Below are positions 16,820 to 25,582 of a stretch of DNA of 64,000 nt, in pieces; positions within the stretch are counted from its first letter, which is position 1; each line of letters starts with the position of its first letter. Location: NCBI RefSeq assembly GCF_003264365.1, contig NZ_PYAK01000002.1, positions 124,001 through 188,000 of the forward strand, given 5' to 3'. The notes beneath the pieces were generated by a model. It ran no database searches. It had not been told where the DNA came from and saw only the letters and a list, made by a program, of their open reading frames with translations. The translations under genes were made by a program, and so were the position numbers. The stretch is from Micromonospora noduli. GTDB taxonomy: Bacteria > Actinomycetota > Actinomycetes > Mycobacteriales > Micromonosporaceae.

Positions 16820-19800
16820 CTAGAGTTCCCGCGCACGAATGTTGCGGAACTCGGTCAGGTCGTTGTCACCGTGGTTCTGCAGGCCGATGAAGCCGCGCAG
16901 GAACTGCCGCAGGTCGGTCGGCGGGTCGCCGGCGCGCGACGACTGCTTGCCCGGCGTGTTGTCGAACTCGTTGATCACCACGCCGTTGCGGATCATCGTG
17001 TAGTGCTGCCCGACGGCGCGGATCTCGTAGTCGTTCCACTCGTTCTTCGGCGTCACGCCGGCCTGGGCCAGCGGCACCGGGTCGAAGTTGTAGACCGAGC
17101 CGGTCTTCTGCGGCTCACCGGTGTCACCGTCGTAGATCTGGATCTCGTGTCCGCAGTAGATCGCCATCCAGGCCGGCGAGGTCCGCGCCGACCCGACCGT
17201 GCCGCAGCTGTCCGGTGGCCGCTGGTCGAGGGGCGTTCGCAGATCCGGGAACCGGATGAAGACTCCGGTGTTGGCCCGGCCGGTGCCCGGCGCGATGTCC
17301 CGGAACTGCAACTTCAGCGAGAAGTCGCCCAGCTCCTTGGTGTGCCAGAGCATGCCCAGGCCGCCGCTGGAGCGCAGCGACCCGTCCGGTTGGATGCCGA
17401 ACTGTCCCGACGGTGCCTGCTGCCAGCCGCGCAGCGACTCGGCGGTGCCGTCGAAGAGCGGCTCGTACCCGGTGTGCCCGTCCCGGCCGATCTCCGACGC
17501 GGCGGCCAGGCGGGTGAGGGTGCCCGCTTCGCGGGTGCTGAGCAGGTCGTCGTCCTGCAACGAGCGGGCCACCGCGGTGACGTGCCGGACGAAACCGTTG
17601 TGGTCGGTCCAGGTGCTCTCGTCGTCGATCAGGTCGTTGGCCGTGCAACCCTGCCCGACAGTGCGACTGGGCACCCCGGTGTCGGTGTCGCCGAGCCACA
17701 CCGTCGACCTGTCGTCGGGTACCGCGCAGCCCACAGTCACAGTGGTCTGCACCGTCGCGGTCTGACCGTCGGCGTACGTGACGGTGAGCTTCGCCGTGTA
17801 GGTGCCGACAGTGGCGTACGTGTGCCGGGGGTCCGCCTCGGTCGACGTGGCGCCGTCGCCGAACTCCCAGCGGTGGCTGACGCCGCCGGAGCGGGAACCG
17901 GTGAAGGCGATGGTCAGCGGCTTGTTCTGCACGGCGACCGAGGTCGCCGCCGGCGCCGGGGTGGGCGCCCCTCCGGTGTAGGTGATCCGGATCAGCTTCT
18001 GGTTCGCGTGCAGGCTGAAGAAGCCGCCGCCGTAGTCCAGCAGATAGAGCGCGCCGTCCGGGCCGAACTTCGCGTCCATCCAGCTCTGCAACCGGTTGTC
18101 GCCGTTGCCACCGGGGATGATGGCCCGCAGTGACTCGGCGTACACCGGTGGGGCGGCCTGCGGCACGCCGGCCGGGTCGACGGTGACCGCGACCCGGTTG
18201 GCGGCGTTCGACTGGTCGCCGATGAACCACTTGCCGTCCCAGTGCTCCGGCCACGCCACGCCGCTGGCGGTGTCGACGAGGCTGCGGTGGTACGTCGGGC
18301 CGGACATGATGGCCTGCCCGCCGCCGCGCAGGTACGGCTGCGTGTAGGTGGCGTCGGCCGCCACGTAGGTCGGCAGGCCGCTGCCGTCGGTCCGCTTCGG
18401 GAACACCGGGCCGCCGCCGTCGGGCGAATACCAGATCATGTTGTCCCGGGCCGCCGGGACGTCCACCAGTCCGGTGTTGCGCGGCGACTCGTTTTTCAGG
18501 TTGTCGCAGTCGTACCAGCCGGTCAGCACTGTCGCGTCGGTGTTGCTGCGGTCGCGGTACGGCTGCCGGTTGCCCATGCAGTACGGCCAGCCCTGGTTAC
18601 CGGCGGAGGTGATGATGGTGGCCGTCTCGTACTTCGCCGGGCCCAGGGTGGGGCTGGGCGACGAGGCGTCCGGGCCGACCCAGCCGGCGGTCAGCCACTG
18701 GTGCACCGGGTCGATCTGAAGGCGGGCGATGTTGCGCACGCCCATCACGTAGATCTCCGGTCGGGCCTTCTCGGTGCCCGGTGGGAACAGGTTGCCCTCC
18801 GGGATGGTGTACGTGCCGTCCGGCTCCGGGTGAATCCGGATGATCTTGCCGGCGAGGTCGTTGGTGTTACCCGACGTGCGGCGGGCGTCCTGGAACGAGA
18901 TCCCCTGGTACTCCTGGGTCCAGTTGTTGCCGGCGTAGCCCTGCGACCCCTCCGAGGAGTTGTTGTCGCCGGAGCCGACGTAGAGGTTGCCCTTGGCGTC
19001 GAACGCCATGCCGCCGCCGGCGTGGCAGCAGCTGTGGATCTGCACCGGGAACTGCAGCAGGTCCTTGCGGGTGGCCTGGTCGATGGTCTGCGCCTGACGG
19101 TCGTAGGTGAACCGCGAGACGGTCCGCTGACCGACCCGCTTCACCCGGTCGACCGAGTCGTGCGGCATCCAGTAGACGTAGAGCCAGCCGTTTTCGGCGA
19201 ACGCGGGGTCGGGCACGATGCCGAGCAGACCCTCCTCGTTCTTGACCAACTCGGAGCCGCTGCCCCGGTTGCCCATCACCTCAAGGGTGGTGAGCAGCTT
19301 GACCTGCTTGGTGCGCGGGTCCCAGGAGTGGATGGTGCCGCAGCCCAGGCCGACCTTCGGGTTGCTCCAGTCCGCGATCGGGCCGCTCGGGCAGGCCGCC
19401 TTGCCGACGTAGAAGACAGTGCCGTCCGGCGCGATGGTGAGCCCGTGCGGCTCGCCGATCTGGTCCAGCTGCCCGGTCTGGTTGGCTGCGGTGAGTCGCT
19501 CCACCTTGTAGTTAGCGGCGATGGTGGCCTGGCAGTCGCCGCGTACCCGACCGGTGGTCCAGTTGAGAGCGCCGGCGAGGTGCGTGCGGAACGCCTCCTC
19601 GCCGTAGCTGCCCTCGGTGTGGCCCATGCCGGTGTAGAACGACCGGCCGCCGTCGTAGTCCCGGCACCAGGACACCGGGTGGAAGGCGCCGTTGGCGGCC
19701 GCCCCCGGGTTGTAGTGCCGCTCCTCGACCTGGGCGAGGGTGTGCACGGTGCCGATCGGGTTCGGGTCCCAGTTCTCCCAGCGGTCGGACCGGGTGATGG

Positions 19801-20758
19801 TCATCGGCAGCGACGCGGTGGCCGGGTGCTTGCGGTCCAGGATGTTCACCACCGCGCGGTTCACCGCGGGCGGCTCCGGGGCGGTGGTGCTGCCGGTGAA
19901 CAGGCGCAGATCGGCGAGTTGGACCAGCGGTTCACCGCTGTTCGCTGTGACGTTCAGCCGGTAGCGCGTGAACTCCTGCGGCGCGGCGATGTCGAACCGC
20001 CGGGTCTGGTACCGGTCCGGGAAGGTCTGCCCGGTGCGGCGGTCCAGGTCGGTCCAGCTCTGACCGTCAGTGGAGCCCTGCAGGGTCCAGTCCTTCGGGT
20101 CCCGACCGGAGGAGTCGTTGGCCGACGTGAGCGCGTACCCGGTGATCTTCTTCGGTGCGCTCAACTCGTACGCCACCCAGGCGGTCGGGGTGCGGACCAG
20201 CCACTTCGTGTTGGCGTCGCCGTCGGTCAGCTTCTCCTTGGTCTCGTTGGGCGGGTTCTCGCCGCTGGCGGTCACCCGGGTCACCGGCTCGGCGACCGGG
20301 ATGGCGCCGGCCGGGCGGGTGCCGATCAGCCCGGTGAACCAGGTCGAGTCGACCTGGGCTCGGGCGGCGTCGGCGATGCCGACGAAACCGCCGCCGGCCT
20401 TGACGTAGTTCTGGAGCGCTGACTCCTGGTCGCGGTTCAGCGCGGCGCCCGTCGCGGAGAGAAAGACCACGCTGCGGTACGCGGACAGCCCGGCCGCGGT
20501 GAAGGCGCCCGGGTCCGTGGTGGCCGTGACATCGATGTCATGAACGGCACCAAGCTGTTTGATGGTGTCCACCGCGCGAGAAACCGGGTCCTGCTGCTCG
20601 GCCACCGGGCCGTGGAATACCAGGACCGCGGTCTGCTGCGGCACCGCCGCCTGCGGGGCGGCCGCCGTTCGTGGTGCGGCCGCGGCCGCCGTCGTTGCCG
20701 GGAGCAGTGTCGCCAAGGCCGCTACCGCGGCAAGGGTTCGTCGTAGTTTTCTGGTCAT
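16820..20758 (-). CDS. Giant secreted ThuA / sugar-dehydrogenase / PKD / DUF1080 protein
   Basis: 1312 residues with a signal peptide (~1-27). Domains in order: ThuA-like amidotransferase fold (~43-160, AVLVFHG), an inserted discoidin/F5-8C-like domain (~162-290, with TDGDANTKWLVR and PKDWTLQGSTDGQSW), the rest of ThuA (~297-402, WCRDYDGGRSFYTGMGHT), and a soluble PQQ glucose/sorbosone dehydrogenase-like beta-propeller (~415-927, with GLLGIVPDPAFAENGWLYVYW and SCCHAGGGMAFDAKGNLYVGSGDN). These are followed by a PKD domain (~945-1010), a module shared with the adjacent cupredoxin protein (~1011-1092), and a C-terminal DUF1080 / 3-keto-disaccharide hydrolase-like domain (~1098-1312). The set suggests oxidation and cleavage of a disaccharide or glycan outside the cell. 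It starts 23 bases after the multicopper oxidase stop. Confidence 0.88.
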   Translation of the reverse strand: MTRKLRRTLAAVAALATLLPATTAAAAAPRTAAAPQAAVPQQTAVLVFHGPVAEQQDPVSRAVDTIKQLGAVHDIDVTATTDPGAFTAAGLSAYRSVVFLSATGAALNRDQESALQNYVKAGGGFVGIADAARAQVDSTWFTGLIGTRPAGAIPVAEPVTRVTASGENPPNETKEKLTDGDANTKWLVRTPTAWVAYELSAPKKITGYALTSANDSSGRDPKDWTLQGSTDGQSWTDLDRRTGQTFPDRYQTRRFDIAAPQEFTRYRLNVTANSGEPLVQLADLRLFTGSTTAPEPPAVNRAVVNILDRKHPATASLPMTITRSDRWENWDPNPIGTVHTLAQVEERHYNPGAAANGAFHPVSWCRDYDGGRSFYTGMGHTEGSYGEEAFRTHLAGALNWTTGRVRGDCQATIAANYKVERLTAANQTGQLDQIGEPHGLTIAPDGTVFYVGKAACPSGPIADWSNPKVGLGCGTIHSWDPRTKQVKLLTTLEVMGNRGSGSELVKNEEGLLGIVPDPAFAENGWLYVYWMPHDSVDRVKRVGQRTVSRFTYDRQAQTIDQATRKDLLQFPVQIHSCCHAGGGMAFDAKGNLYVGSGDNNSSEGSQGYAGNNWTQEYQGISFQDARRTSGNTNDLAGKIIRIHPEPDGTYTIPEGNLFPPGTEKARPEIYVMGVRNIARLQIDPVHQWLTAGWVGPDASSPSPTLGPAKYETATIITSAGNQGWPYCMGNRQPYRDRSNTDATVLTGWYDCDNLKNESPRNTGLVDVPAARDNMIWYSPDGGGPVFPKRTDGSGLPTYVAADATYTQPYLRGGGQAIMSGPTYHRSLVDTASGVAWPEHWDGKWFIGDQSNAANRVAVTVDPAGVPQAAPPVYAESLRAIIPGGNGDNRLQSWMDAKFGPDGALYLLDYGGGFFSLHANQKLIRITYTGGAPTPAPAATSVAVQNKPLTIAFTGSRSGGVSHRWEFGDGATSTEADPRHTYATVGTYTAKLTVTYADGQTATVQTTVTVGCAVPDDRSTVWLGDTDTGVPSRTVGQGCTANDLIDDESTWTDHNGFVRHVTAVARSLQDDDLLSTREAGTLTRLAAASEIGRDGHTGYEPLFDGTAESLRGWQQAPSGQFGIQPDGSLRSSGGLGMLWHTKELGDFSLKLQFRDIAPGTGRANTGVFIRFPDLRTPLDQRPPDSCGTVGSARTSPAWMAIYCGHEIQIYDGDTGEPQKTGSVYNFDPVPLAQAGVTPKNEWNDYEIRAVGQHYTMIRNGVVINEFDNTPGKQSSRAGDPPTDLRQFLRGFIGLQNHGDNDLTEFRNIRAREL

Positions 20759-20781
20759 GCCCGTCCCCACTTTCGGTTCGG

Positions 20782-21786
20782 TCAGCTTCCGTGCGTGTGG
20801 GTGTGGCCCTGGAACCGGTGGATCGCCTCCTCGGCACCCGGCGGCATGCTGCCGTCGGCGTTGCGCACCAGGAAGATCCCGGCCATGCCGCCGTCGGAGT
20901 GCGTCTGCACGTGGCAGTGGTACATCCACGCGCCGGGTCCGACGCCCTCCCCGGCCAGCACCTGGAAACCGAACGAGCTGCCGGGGTTGAGGTCCTTGTT
21001 GTCGACCACCAGGCTCGGGTCGCTCGGCCCCTCCAACATCCCGGTGCGGTTGTCCGCCCAGCGATGCGCGTGCAGGTGGAAGGTGTGGAACAGGTTGCCG
21101 TGGCCGATGGCGATCCACTCGACACGCTCGCCCAGGTTCGCCTCGAACATCGGGGTCGCCGGAGCCATCTTGTTGTTGATCATCATGTCGTGGAACACGG
21201 CCGTGAACTGCTTCGACGGCAGGGTGTCGCCACGCCGCCGGACGATCAGCGCTCCGTACAGTCCTTTCGCGACACCGCCGGTGCCGTGGTCGGTACCCAT
21301 CGCGTGATCGTGGTAGTGCCAGTAGCCGGCGCTGCCCGGCATGTACCGCCGGCCGGCCGCGGCGACCATCTCGTGGGAGCGCCAGACGTACGTCCGCGTC
21401 TCACCCGGGTTGTTGAACGAGGCGTTGAACGGACTGCCGTCGGACTCGGTGCTGTAGTCCACCCCGTGCGGATGGATGGACAGCCGCTGGTTGGTGGTGT
21501 TGACGAGGGTGATCTCCAGCGTGTCACCCTCGTACATCTCCAGGATCGGGCCCGGAACGGTGGCCTGACCGGGCGCCAGGCCGTACCCGAACAGGTTGCC
21601 GGGCAACTGCTCGGCGTAGATGGTGATCTTCTTGGTGACACCGGCGGCGGCCCGGGCGGGGCTGCCACCGAACGCGGTGCCGATCGTTGGGGCGGACGCG
21701 CCCAACGCCCCGGCGGCGAGCGCGCCGGTGGCGATCAGCGATCTGCGGGACAGGTGGCGGTGAGGGCCACCAGCGTGATCGTCCAT
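20782..21786 (-). CDS. Two-domain multicopper oxidase (small laccase type), Tat-exported
   Basis: 334 residues, the size of Streptomyces small laccase (SLAC, ~340). The leader HLSRRSLIATGALAAGALGA has a twin-arginine motif. Copper ligands appear in order: H105-P-H107 (SIHPHG), H157-Y-H159 (YWHYHDHA), H234-x2-H237-x-H239 (HTFHLHAH), and H290-C291-H292 with H296 and Met301 (HCHVQTHSDGGM). The enzyme oxidises phenols, metals or a protein donor and reduces O2 to water at the trinuclear site; two-domain enzymes act as trimers. Start chosen to fit the Tat leader. First gene of the operon that continues with the ThuA/dehydrogenase and cupredoxin genes. Confidence 0.93.
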   Translation of the reverse strand: MDDHAGGPHRHLSRRSLIATGALAAGALGASAPTIGTAFGGSPARAAAGVTKKITIYAEQLPGNLFGYGLAPGQATVPGPILEMYEGDTLEITLVNTTNQRLSIHPHGVDYSTESDGSPFNASFNNPGETRTYVWRSHEMVAAAGRRYMPGSAGYWHYHDHAMGTDHGTGGVAKGLYGALIVRRRGDTLPSKQFTAVFHDMMINNKMAPATPMFEANLGERVEWIAIGHGNLFHTFHLHAHRWADNRTGMLEGPSDPSLVVDNKDLNPGSSFGFQVLAGEGVGPGAWMYHCHVQTHSDGGMAGIFLVRNADGSMPPGAEEAIHRFQGHTHTHGS

Positions 21787-22142
21787 GGGTCTCCGTTCCC
21801 GACCGGGCGAAGACGCGACGAGGGCAGGGTGCATCGACCGCCGAGCTCGGGGGCGGTGGCACGACTGAGGGTGAGGCTCGTCGCGGACTTTGCTCGGAAG
21901 ACTCAGAACTTTCGATGGATAACAGCAACTTATGTAATCCATCGACGAAAGTACAGGTCTGATTGCAAGAAGATTACCTTGACATCACGACGTCGGTCGA
22001 TTGACATGAAGCTGACACGCATCGCCGGGGGCGCGGCTAGGCCGACGTCGACGTCTCGGCCGTGGCGTGGGTGTTGTGTGGGGCGCGCTGCGAGGCTCGC
22101 TACCTCTGGCCGCGGACGCCGACCTGTGCCCCGCACGAACGG
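21787..22142. other. 356-base gene-free region upstream of the copper-redox operon
   Basis: No supported gene. The part nearest the multicopper oxidase is GC-rich. Around 21890-22000 the sequence becomes A/T-richer (AACTTATGTAAT, AAGAAGATTACCTT) and holds an imperfect inverted repeat (21908-21952). This is the likely promoter region of the minus-strand operon. Toward 22142 lies the downstream end of the amino-acid ABC operon; I see no convincing terminator there. Confidence 0.6.
21908..21952. promoter_or_regulatory. Inverted repeat upstream of multicopper oxidase, candidate operator
   Basis: Left arm ACTTTCGATGGAT (21908-21920), right arm ATCCATCGACGAAAGT (21937-21952). The arms are exact complements except for a 3-base insertion (CGA) in the right arm. 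It lies about 120 bases before the multicopper oxidase start. Confidence 0.45.
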
Positions 22143-22955
22143 CTAGTCGGGCGCGCCCGGCGACTGGTCGGGCCCACCGAGCTGCGCGACGTGGGTCGGG
22201 TCGAGGACCCGGGAGAGGAACGCGCGGGTCCGGTCGTGCTTCGGCGCGCCCAGCACCTCCTGCGGCGGCCCCTGCTCGACCACGACGCCACCATCCATGA
22301 AGACGACCCGGTCGGCGACGTCGCGGGCGAACGCCATCTCGTGGGTGACCACCATCATCGTCATGCCGTCCTCAGCCAGCTTGCGCATGACGGTGAGCAC
22401 GTCGCCGACGAGCTCCGGATCGAGCGCGGAGGTCGGCTCGTCGAAGAGCATCAGCTTCGGCTCCATCGACAGCGACCGGGCGATCGCCGCCCGCTGCTGC
22501 TGCCCACCGGAGAGCTGCGCCGGGAAGGCGTCGGCCTTGTCGGTCAGCCCGACGCGCTCCAGGTTGGCGCGAGCGATCCGCTCGGCCTCGGCCCGACCTC
22601 GCCGGAGCACCCGGCGCTGGGCGATGGTGAGGTTGTTCAGGACGGTCAGGTGCGGAAACAGGTTGAACGACTGGAACACCATGCCGATGCCGCGGCGGAC
22701 CGCGTCGATCTCGACGTCCGGGTCGGTCATCTCGACCCCGTTCACCCAGATCTTGCCGGCGGTCGGCTCCTCCAGCAGGTCGACGCAGCGCAGCAGGGTC
22801 GACTTGCCGGAGCCGGACGGCCCGATGACGCAGACGACCTCGCCCTGGCCGACCTCGAAGTCGATGCCCTTGAGCACCTTGAGTGGCCCGAAGGACTTGT
22901 GCAGGTCGCGGATCTCCACGGCGGGGCGGGAGGGCGTGGTCGTCATCGGGGTCAC
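22143..22955 (-). CDS. Polar amino-acid ABC transporter, ATP-binding protein
   Basis: 270 residues. Walker [10 protein letters not shown] (~45), Q-loop [16 protein letters not shown], signature [15 protein letters not shown], Walker [15 protein letters not shown] and the switch His in [19 protein letters not shown] all match GlnQ/ArtP-type ATPases. It drives uptake by the permease encoded just upstream; the ATGA overlap of stop and start codons (22952-22955) indicates coupled translation. The C-terminal ~18 residues are poorly conserved. Substrate class follows from the binding protein; the exact amino acid cannot be read. Confidence 0.95.
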   Translation of the reverse strand: MTPMTTTPSRPAVEIRDLHKSFGPLKVLKGIDFEVGQGEVVCVIGPSGSGKSTLLRCVDLLEEPTAGKIWVNGVEMTDPDVEIDAVRRGIGMVFQSFNLFPHLTVLNNLTIAQRRVLRRGRAEAERIARANLERVGLTDKADAFPAQLSGGQQQRAAIARSLSMEPKLMLFDEPTSALDPELVGDVLTVMRKLAEDGMTMMVVTHEMAFARDVADRVVFMDGGVVVEQGPPQEVLGAPKHDRTRAFLSRVLDPTHVAQLGGPDQSPGAPD

Positions 22956-23746
22956 CGAGCCTTGGCGTAGCGGAGTTCGAGGCGTCGTACCACCTGCGAC
23001 AGCGGCAGGGTGATCACCAGGTAGGCGAGGCCGGCCACCAGCAGCGGGGTCGCGTTCACCCGGTCGTTGAGCATGTCCCGACCGAACTTGGTGATCTCGA
23101 TCGTCTGCGCCGTCACCCCGAGCACGTAGGCCAGCGACGAGTCCTTGGTGAGCAGGATGAGCTCGTTCGTCAGCGGCGGGATCACGATCCGGAACGCCTG
23201 CGGGATGACGATCGTGCGCATGGCGGTGAAGTGCGACATGCCGAGGGTCCGCGCCGCCTCCATCTGCCCCTTCGGCACGGCCTGGATGCCGGCCCGGATC
23301 GTCTCCGCCATGTACGCCGCGGCGGTCAACCCGAGGCCGATCGCGATCGAACCGAACACCCCGCCCGGAATCTCGCGCTCCGGGAAGGCGATCGGGATGC
23401 CGTACCCGACGAGGAAGAGCACCAGCAGCGCGGGCAGACCCCGGAACAGCTCGATGTACGCCGTCGCCACCCAGCGGTACGGCGCCACCCGGGACAGGCG
23501 CATCAGCGCCAGGATGGTGCCGAAGACGAGGCCGAAGGCGAACGCGCCCAGCGTGTAGAGGATGGTGTTGCGCAGCGCGACGGTGATGATCGTCGGGAAC
23601 ATCGACTTGATGATGTCGACGCGGAAGAAGGCGTCGGCCAACCTGTCCCAGTCCGCGGCGACGAGCACCGTGGCGATGATGGCGATGAAGACCAGGTACT
23701 GGAGCCCGAGGGACAGCCGCTCCCGCTGGCGGCGTCGCAGCTTCAC
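22952..23746 (-). CDS. Polar amino-acid ABC transporter, permease
   Basis: 264 residues, about five membrane helices. The HisM/GlnP family features are present: [19 protein letters not shown] in the first conserved helix, and the EAA loop [25 protein letters not shown] that contacts the ATPase. A single permease gene suggests a homodimeric channel. Lies between the binding-protein gene (77 bases upstream) and the ATPase gene (4-base overlap). Confidence 0.95.
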   Translation of the reverse strand: MKLRRRQRERLSLGLQYLVFIAIIATVLVAADWDRLADAFFRVDIIKSMFPTIITVALRNTILYTLGAFAFGLVFGTILALMRLSRVAPYRWVATAYIELFRGLPALLVLFLVGYGIPIAFPEREIPGGVFGSIAIGLGLTAAAYMAETIRAGIQAVPKGQMEAARTLGMSHFTAMRTIVIPQAFRIVIPPLTNELILLTKDSSLAYVLGVTAQTIEITKFGRDMLNDRVNATPLLVAGLAYLVITLPLSQVVRRLELRYAKAR

Positions 23747-23823
23747 GTTCGCTCGTTGCCTTCCCGGAGGTTACCGACGTCGGAGGGCGCGCGGGACGCG
23801 CGCCCTCCGGTAGTGCGTGGCGC

Positions 23824-24642
23824 TCAGGCGCTCGGCTGCTTACCGATCCACTTCTCGTAGATCGTGTTGTACGTGCCGTCCTGCTTGGCCTTGGCCAGCA
23901 CCTCGTTGATCTTCTTGAGCAACTCGGGGTTGGTGTCCTTCTTGACGGGGAAGCCGTACTGCTCGCCGGTGTCGAACTCGGCGGCCACCTCGAACCCGCC
24001 CGGGTTCTCCTTCAGGTACTCGGTCCAGACCGGCAGGTCGTTGATGGCGGCCTCGACCTGGCCGTTGGAGACGGCCTGCTGGAGGGCGGCGAGGTCCTCG
24101 AACTCGACGAGCTTCAGGCCCTTCTCCGCCTCGAGCTTCTTGGCGTAGTCACGACCCGTGGTGGCCGCCTGGACGCCGAGCTTCCTGCCCTTGAGGTCGT
24201 CGAGCGACTTGTACGTCTTGCCGGTCTTCACCAGCATCGCCTGGGTGGCGTCGAAGTAGGGATCGGAAAAGTCGACCACCTTCCGCCGCTCCTCGGTGAT
24301 GGTCATGCCGGCGGCGGCCGCGTCGCACTTGCCGGTGCTGAGGTCCTGGCCGGACTTGATCCCCTCGAACGGGGTGTCGATGATCGTCTGCTCGACGCCG
24401 AGCTCCTTGGCGACCAGGTCCATGATATCGACGTCGAGGCCGGTCACCTTGCCGCTGGCGTCCTTGGACTGGAACGGCGGGTACGGCAGGTGGGTGCAGA
24501 CGGTCAGCTTGCCCGCCGCGACCAGCTTGACGCCACTCGCCTGGACCTCGCTGTCGTCCTTCTTCGCGCAACCCGCGGTCAACGCCAGGGCGGCGACGGC
24601 CACGACGAGGCCGGCCTGACGGACGGCGCTTGGGAACCTCAC
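23824..24642 (-). CDS. Amino-acid ABC transporter substrate-binding lipoprotein
   Basis: 272 residues from a GTG start with the ribosome site GGAGGGA eight bases upstream; the earlier in-frame starts lack one. The signal peptide ends in lipobox LTAGC (Cys25). The mature part is a cluster-F / family-3 periplasmic-binding-protein fold (SBP_bac_3), recognised from [28 protein letters not shown], the ligand-loop region [21 protein letters not shown] and [18 protein letters not shown]. It captures a polar amino acid at the cell surface and delivers it to the permease. First gene of a three-gene operon. Confidence 0.95.
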   Translation of the reverse strand: MRFPSAVRQAGLVVAVAALALTAGCAKKDDSEVQASGVKLVAAGKLTVCTHLPYPPFQSKDASGKVTGLDVDIMDLVAKELGVEQTIIDTPFEGIKSGQDLSTGKCDAAAAGMTITEERRKVVDFSDPYFDATQAMLVKTGKTYKSLDDLKGRKLGVQAATTGRDYAKKLEAEKGLKLVEFEDLAALQQAVSNGQVEAAINDLPVWTEYLKENPGGFEVAAEFDTGEQYGFPVKKDTNPELLKKINEVLAKAKQDGTYNTIYEKWIGKQPSA

Positions 24643-24818
24643 GGCTGTGTCCCTCCGATTCGGCTTCCATTGCACGGAAAGCCAATCTGGTTCATAGACA
24701 TTGCGATAAGCGACCGTACCCGATCCGGCGGGTCGCCCATAGATCACGCCGTGACCGCTCGGCCGACCCGGCACGCCGACCTCTGCCGGCAAACCCGACA
24801 CTTGCCCCGCAAGGTGCC

Positions 24819-25496
24819 TCAGCCACCGGTTCCCTCGGCCGCCCCGTCCGGGGTGAGGGCCCCTTCGTGGGGGTCTGTGTCCAGGAACACATGCTGGTGA
24901 CCCTGGCCGGAATCGACGCTGATCTGGTCGAGCTGGGTCGCCGCGACCGACCAGATCGTCGCGGCCTCGGCCGCCTGCCGCGCGGTGACGTCCAGCAGTG
25001 CCGCACGCTGCGCGGCCGGAACGCCGGCCGCCAGCGCGTAGGCGTCGACGGCCAACGACGCCTGCTGGACCGCTCCGCGCAAACCTCCGCGCGCCACGTT
25101 GGTGGCGGTGGTCCCCGACGGCGGGTCGGCGAACGGCTCGGCCGCCTGGCGCATGACACCCTGCCACTGGCGCGCCTGCGCCGGGTCGGGCGCACGTCCG
25201 GCGGTCGTCTCCGTCTTGATGGCGGCCAGCACCGGGGCGACCTGGTCGCGAACGCGGCGGGCCGTCTCGATCAGCTCCACGATCTGCTGAGCGTCCCGCT
25301 TCGCGTCGTTCTGCTTAATGCTCGCGATGGTCGCCTCGGTCGCGTCCGGGCGGCCCAACTGGTAACCGATCAGCCCACCCAGCAACGCGGTGACCAGTGC
25401 GATCACGCACGCGCCGGCCACCAAGCGCAGTGTGCGGCGGTGACGCACATCGGCCTTGTCCAACTGGTAGGAGGGTCGGCCGGTACGGCGCGCCAT
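24819..25496 (-). CDS. Single-pass membrane protein, unknown function
   Basis: 225 residues. An N-terminal basic cytoplasmic segment (~1-24), one membrane helix with Gly-rich face (~25-47, VAGACVIALVTALLGGLIGYQLG), then a long helical extracytoplasmic region with few aromatic residues. No cysteine beyond the one in the membrane helix, no known motif. The acidic His-containing tail (GQGHQHVFLDTDPHEG) could bind metal, but this is speculation. Its neighbours do not explain it. Confidence 0.7.
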   Translation of the reverse strand: MARRTGRPSYQLDKADVRHRRTLRLVAGACVIALVTALLGGLIGYQLGRPDATEATIASIKQNDAKRDAQQIVELIETARRVRDQVAPVLAAIKTETTAGRAPDPAQARQWQGVMRQAAEPFADPPSGTTATNVARGGLRGAVQQASLAVDAYALAAGVPAAQRAALLDVTARQAAEAATIWSVAATQLDQISVDSGQGHQHVFLDTDPHEGALTPDGAAEGTGG

Positions 25497-25582
25497 CGCA
25501 TCTCCTCACATCGATGGTGTGGGGCCAAAGATTAGCCGCCCCCCGTGACGTCCGTCGATAGCGAGGGCGGCGACAGACGCCC

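Noticed and set aside
22000..22010. TTGACA-like hexamers on the plus strand at ~21979 and ~22001
   Set aside because: There is no plus-strand gene downstream in this region, so a promoter there has nothing to serve.
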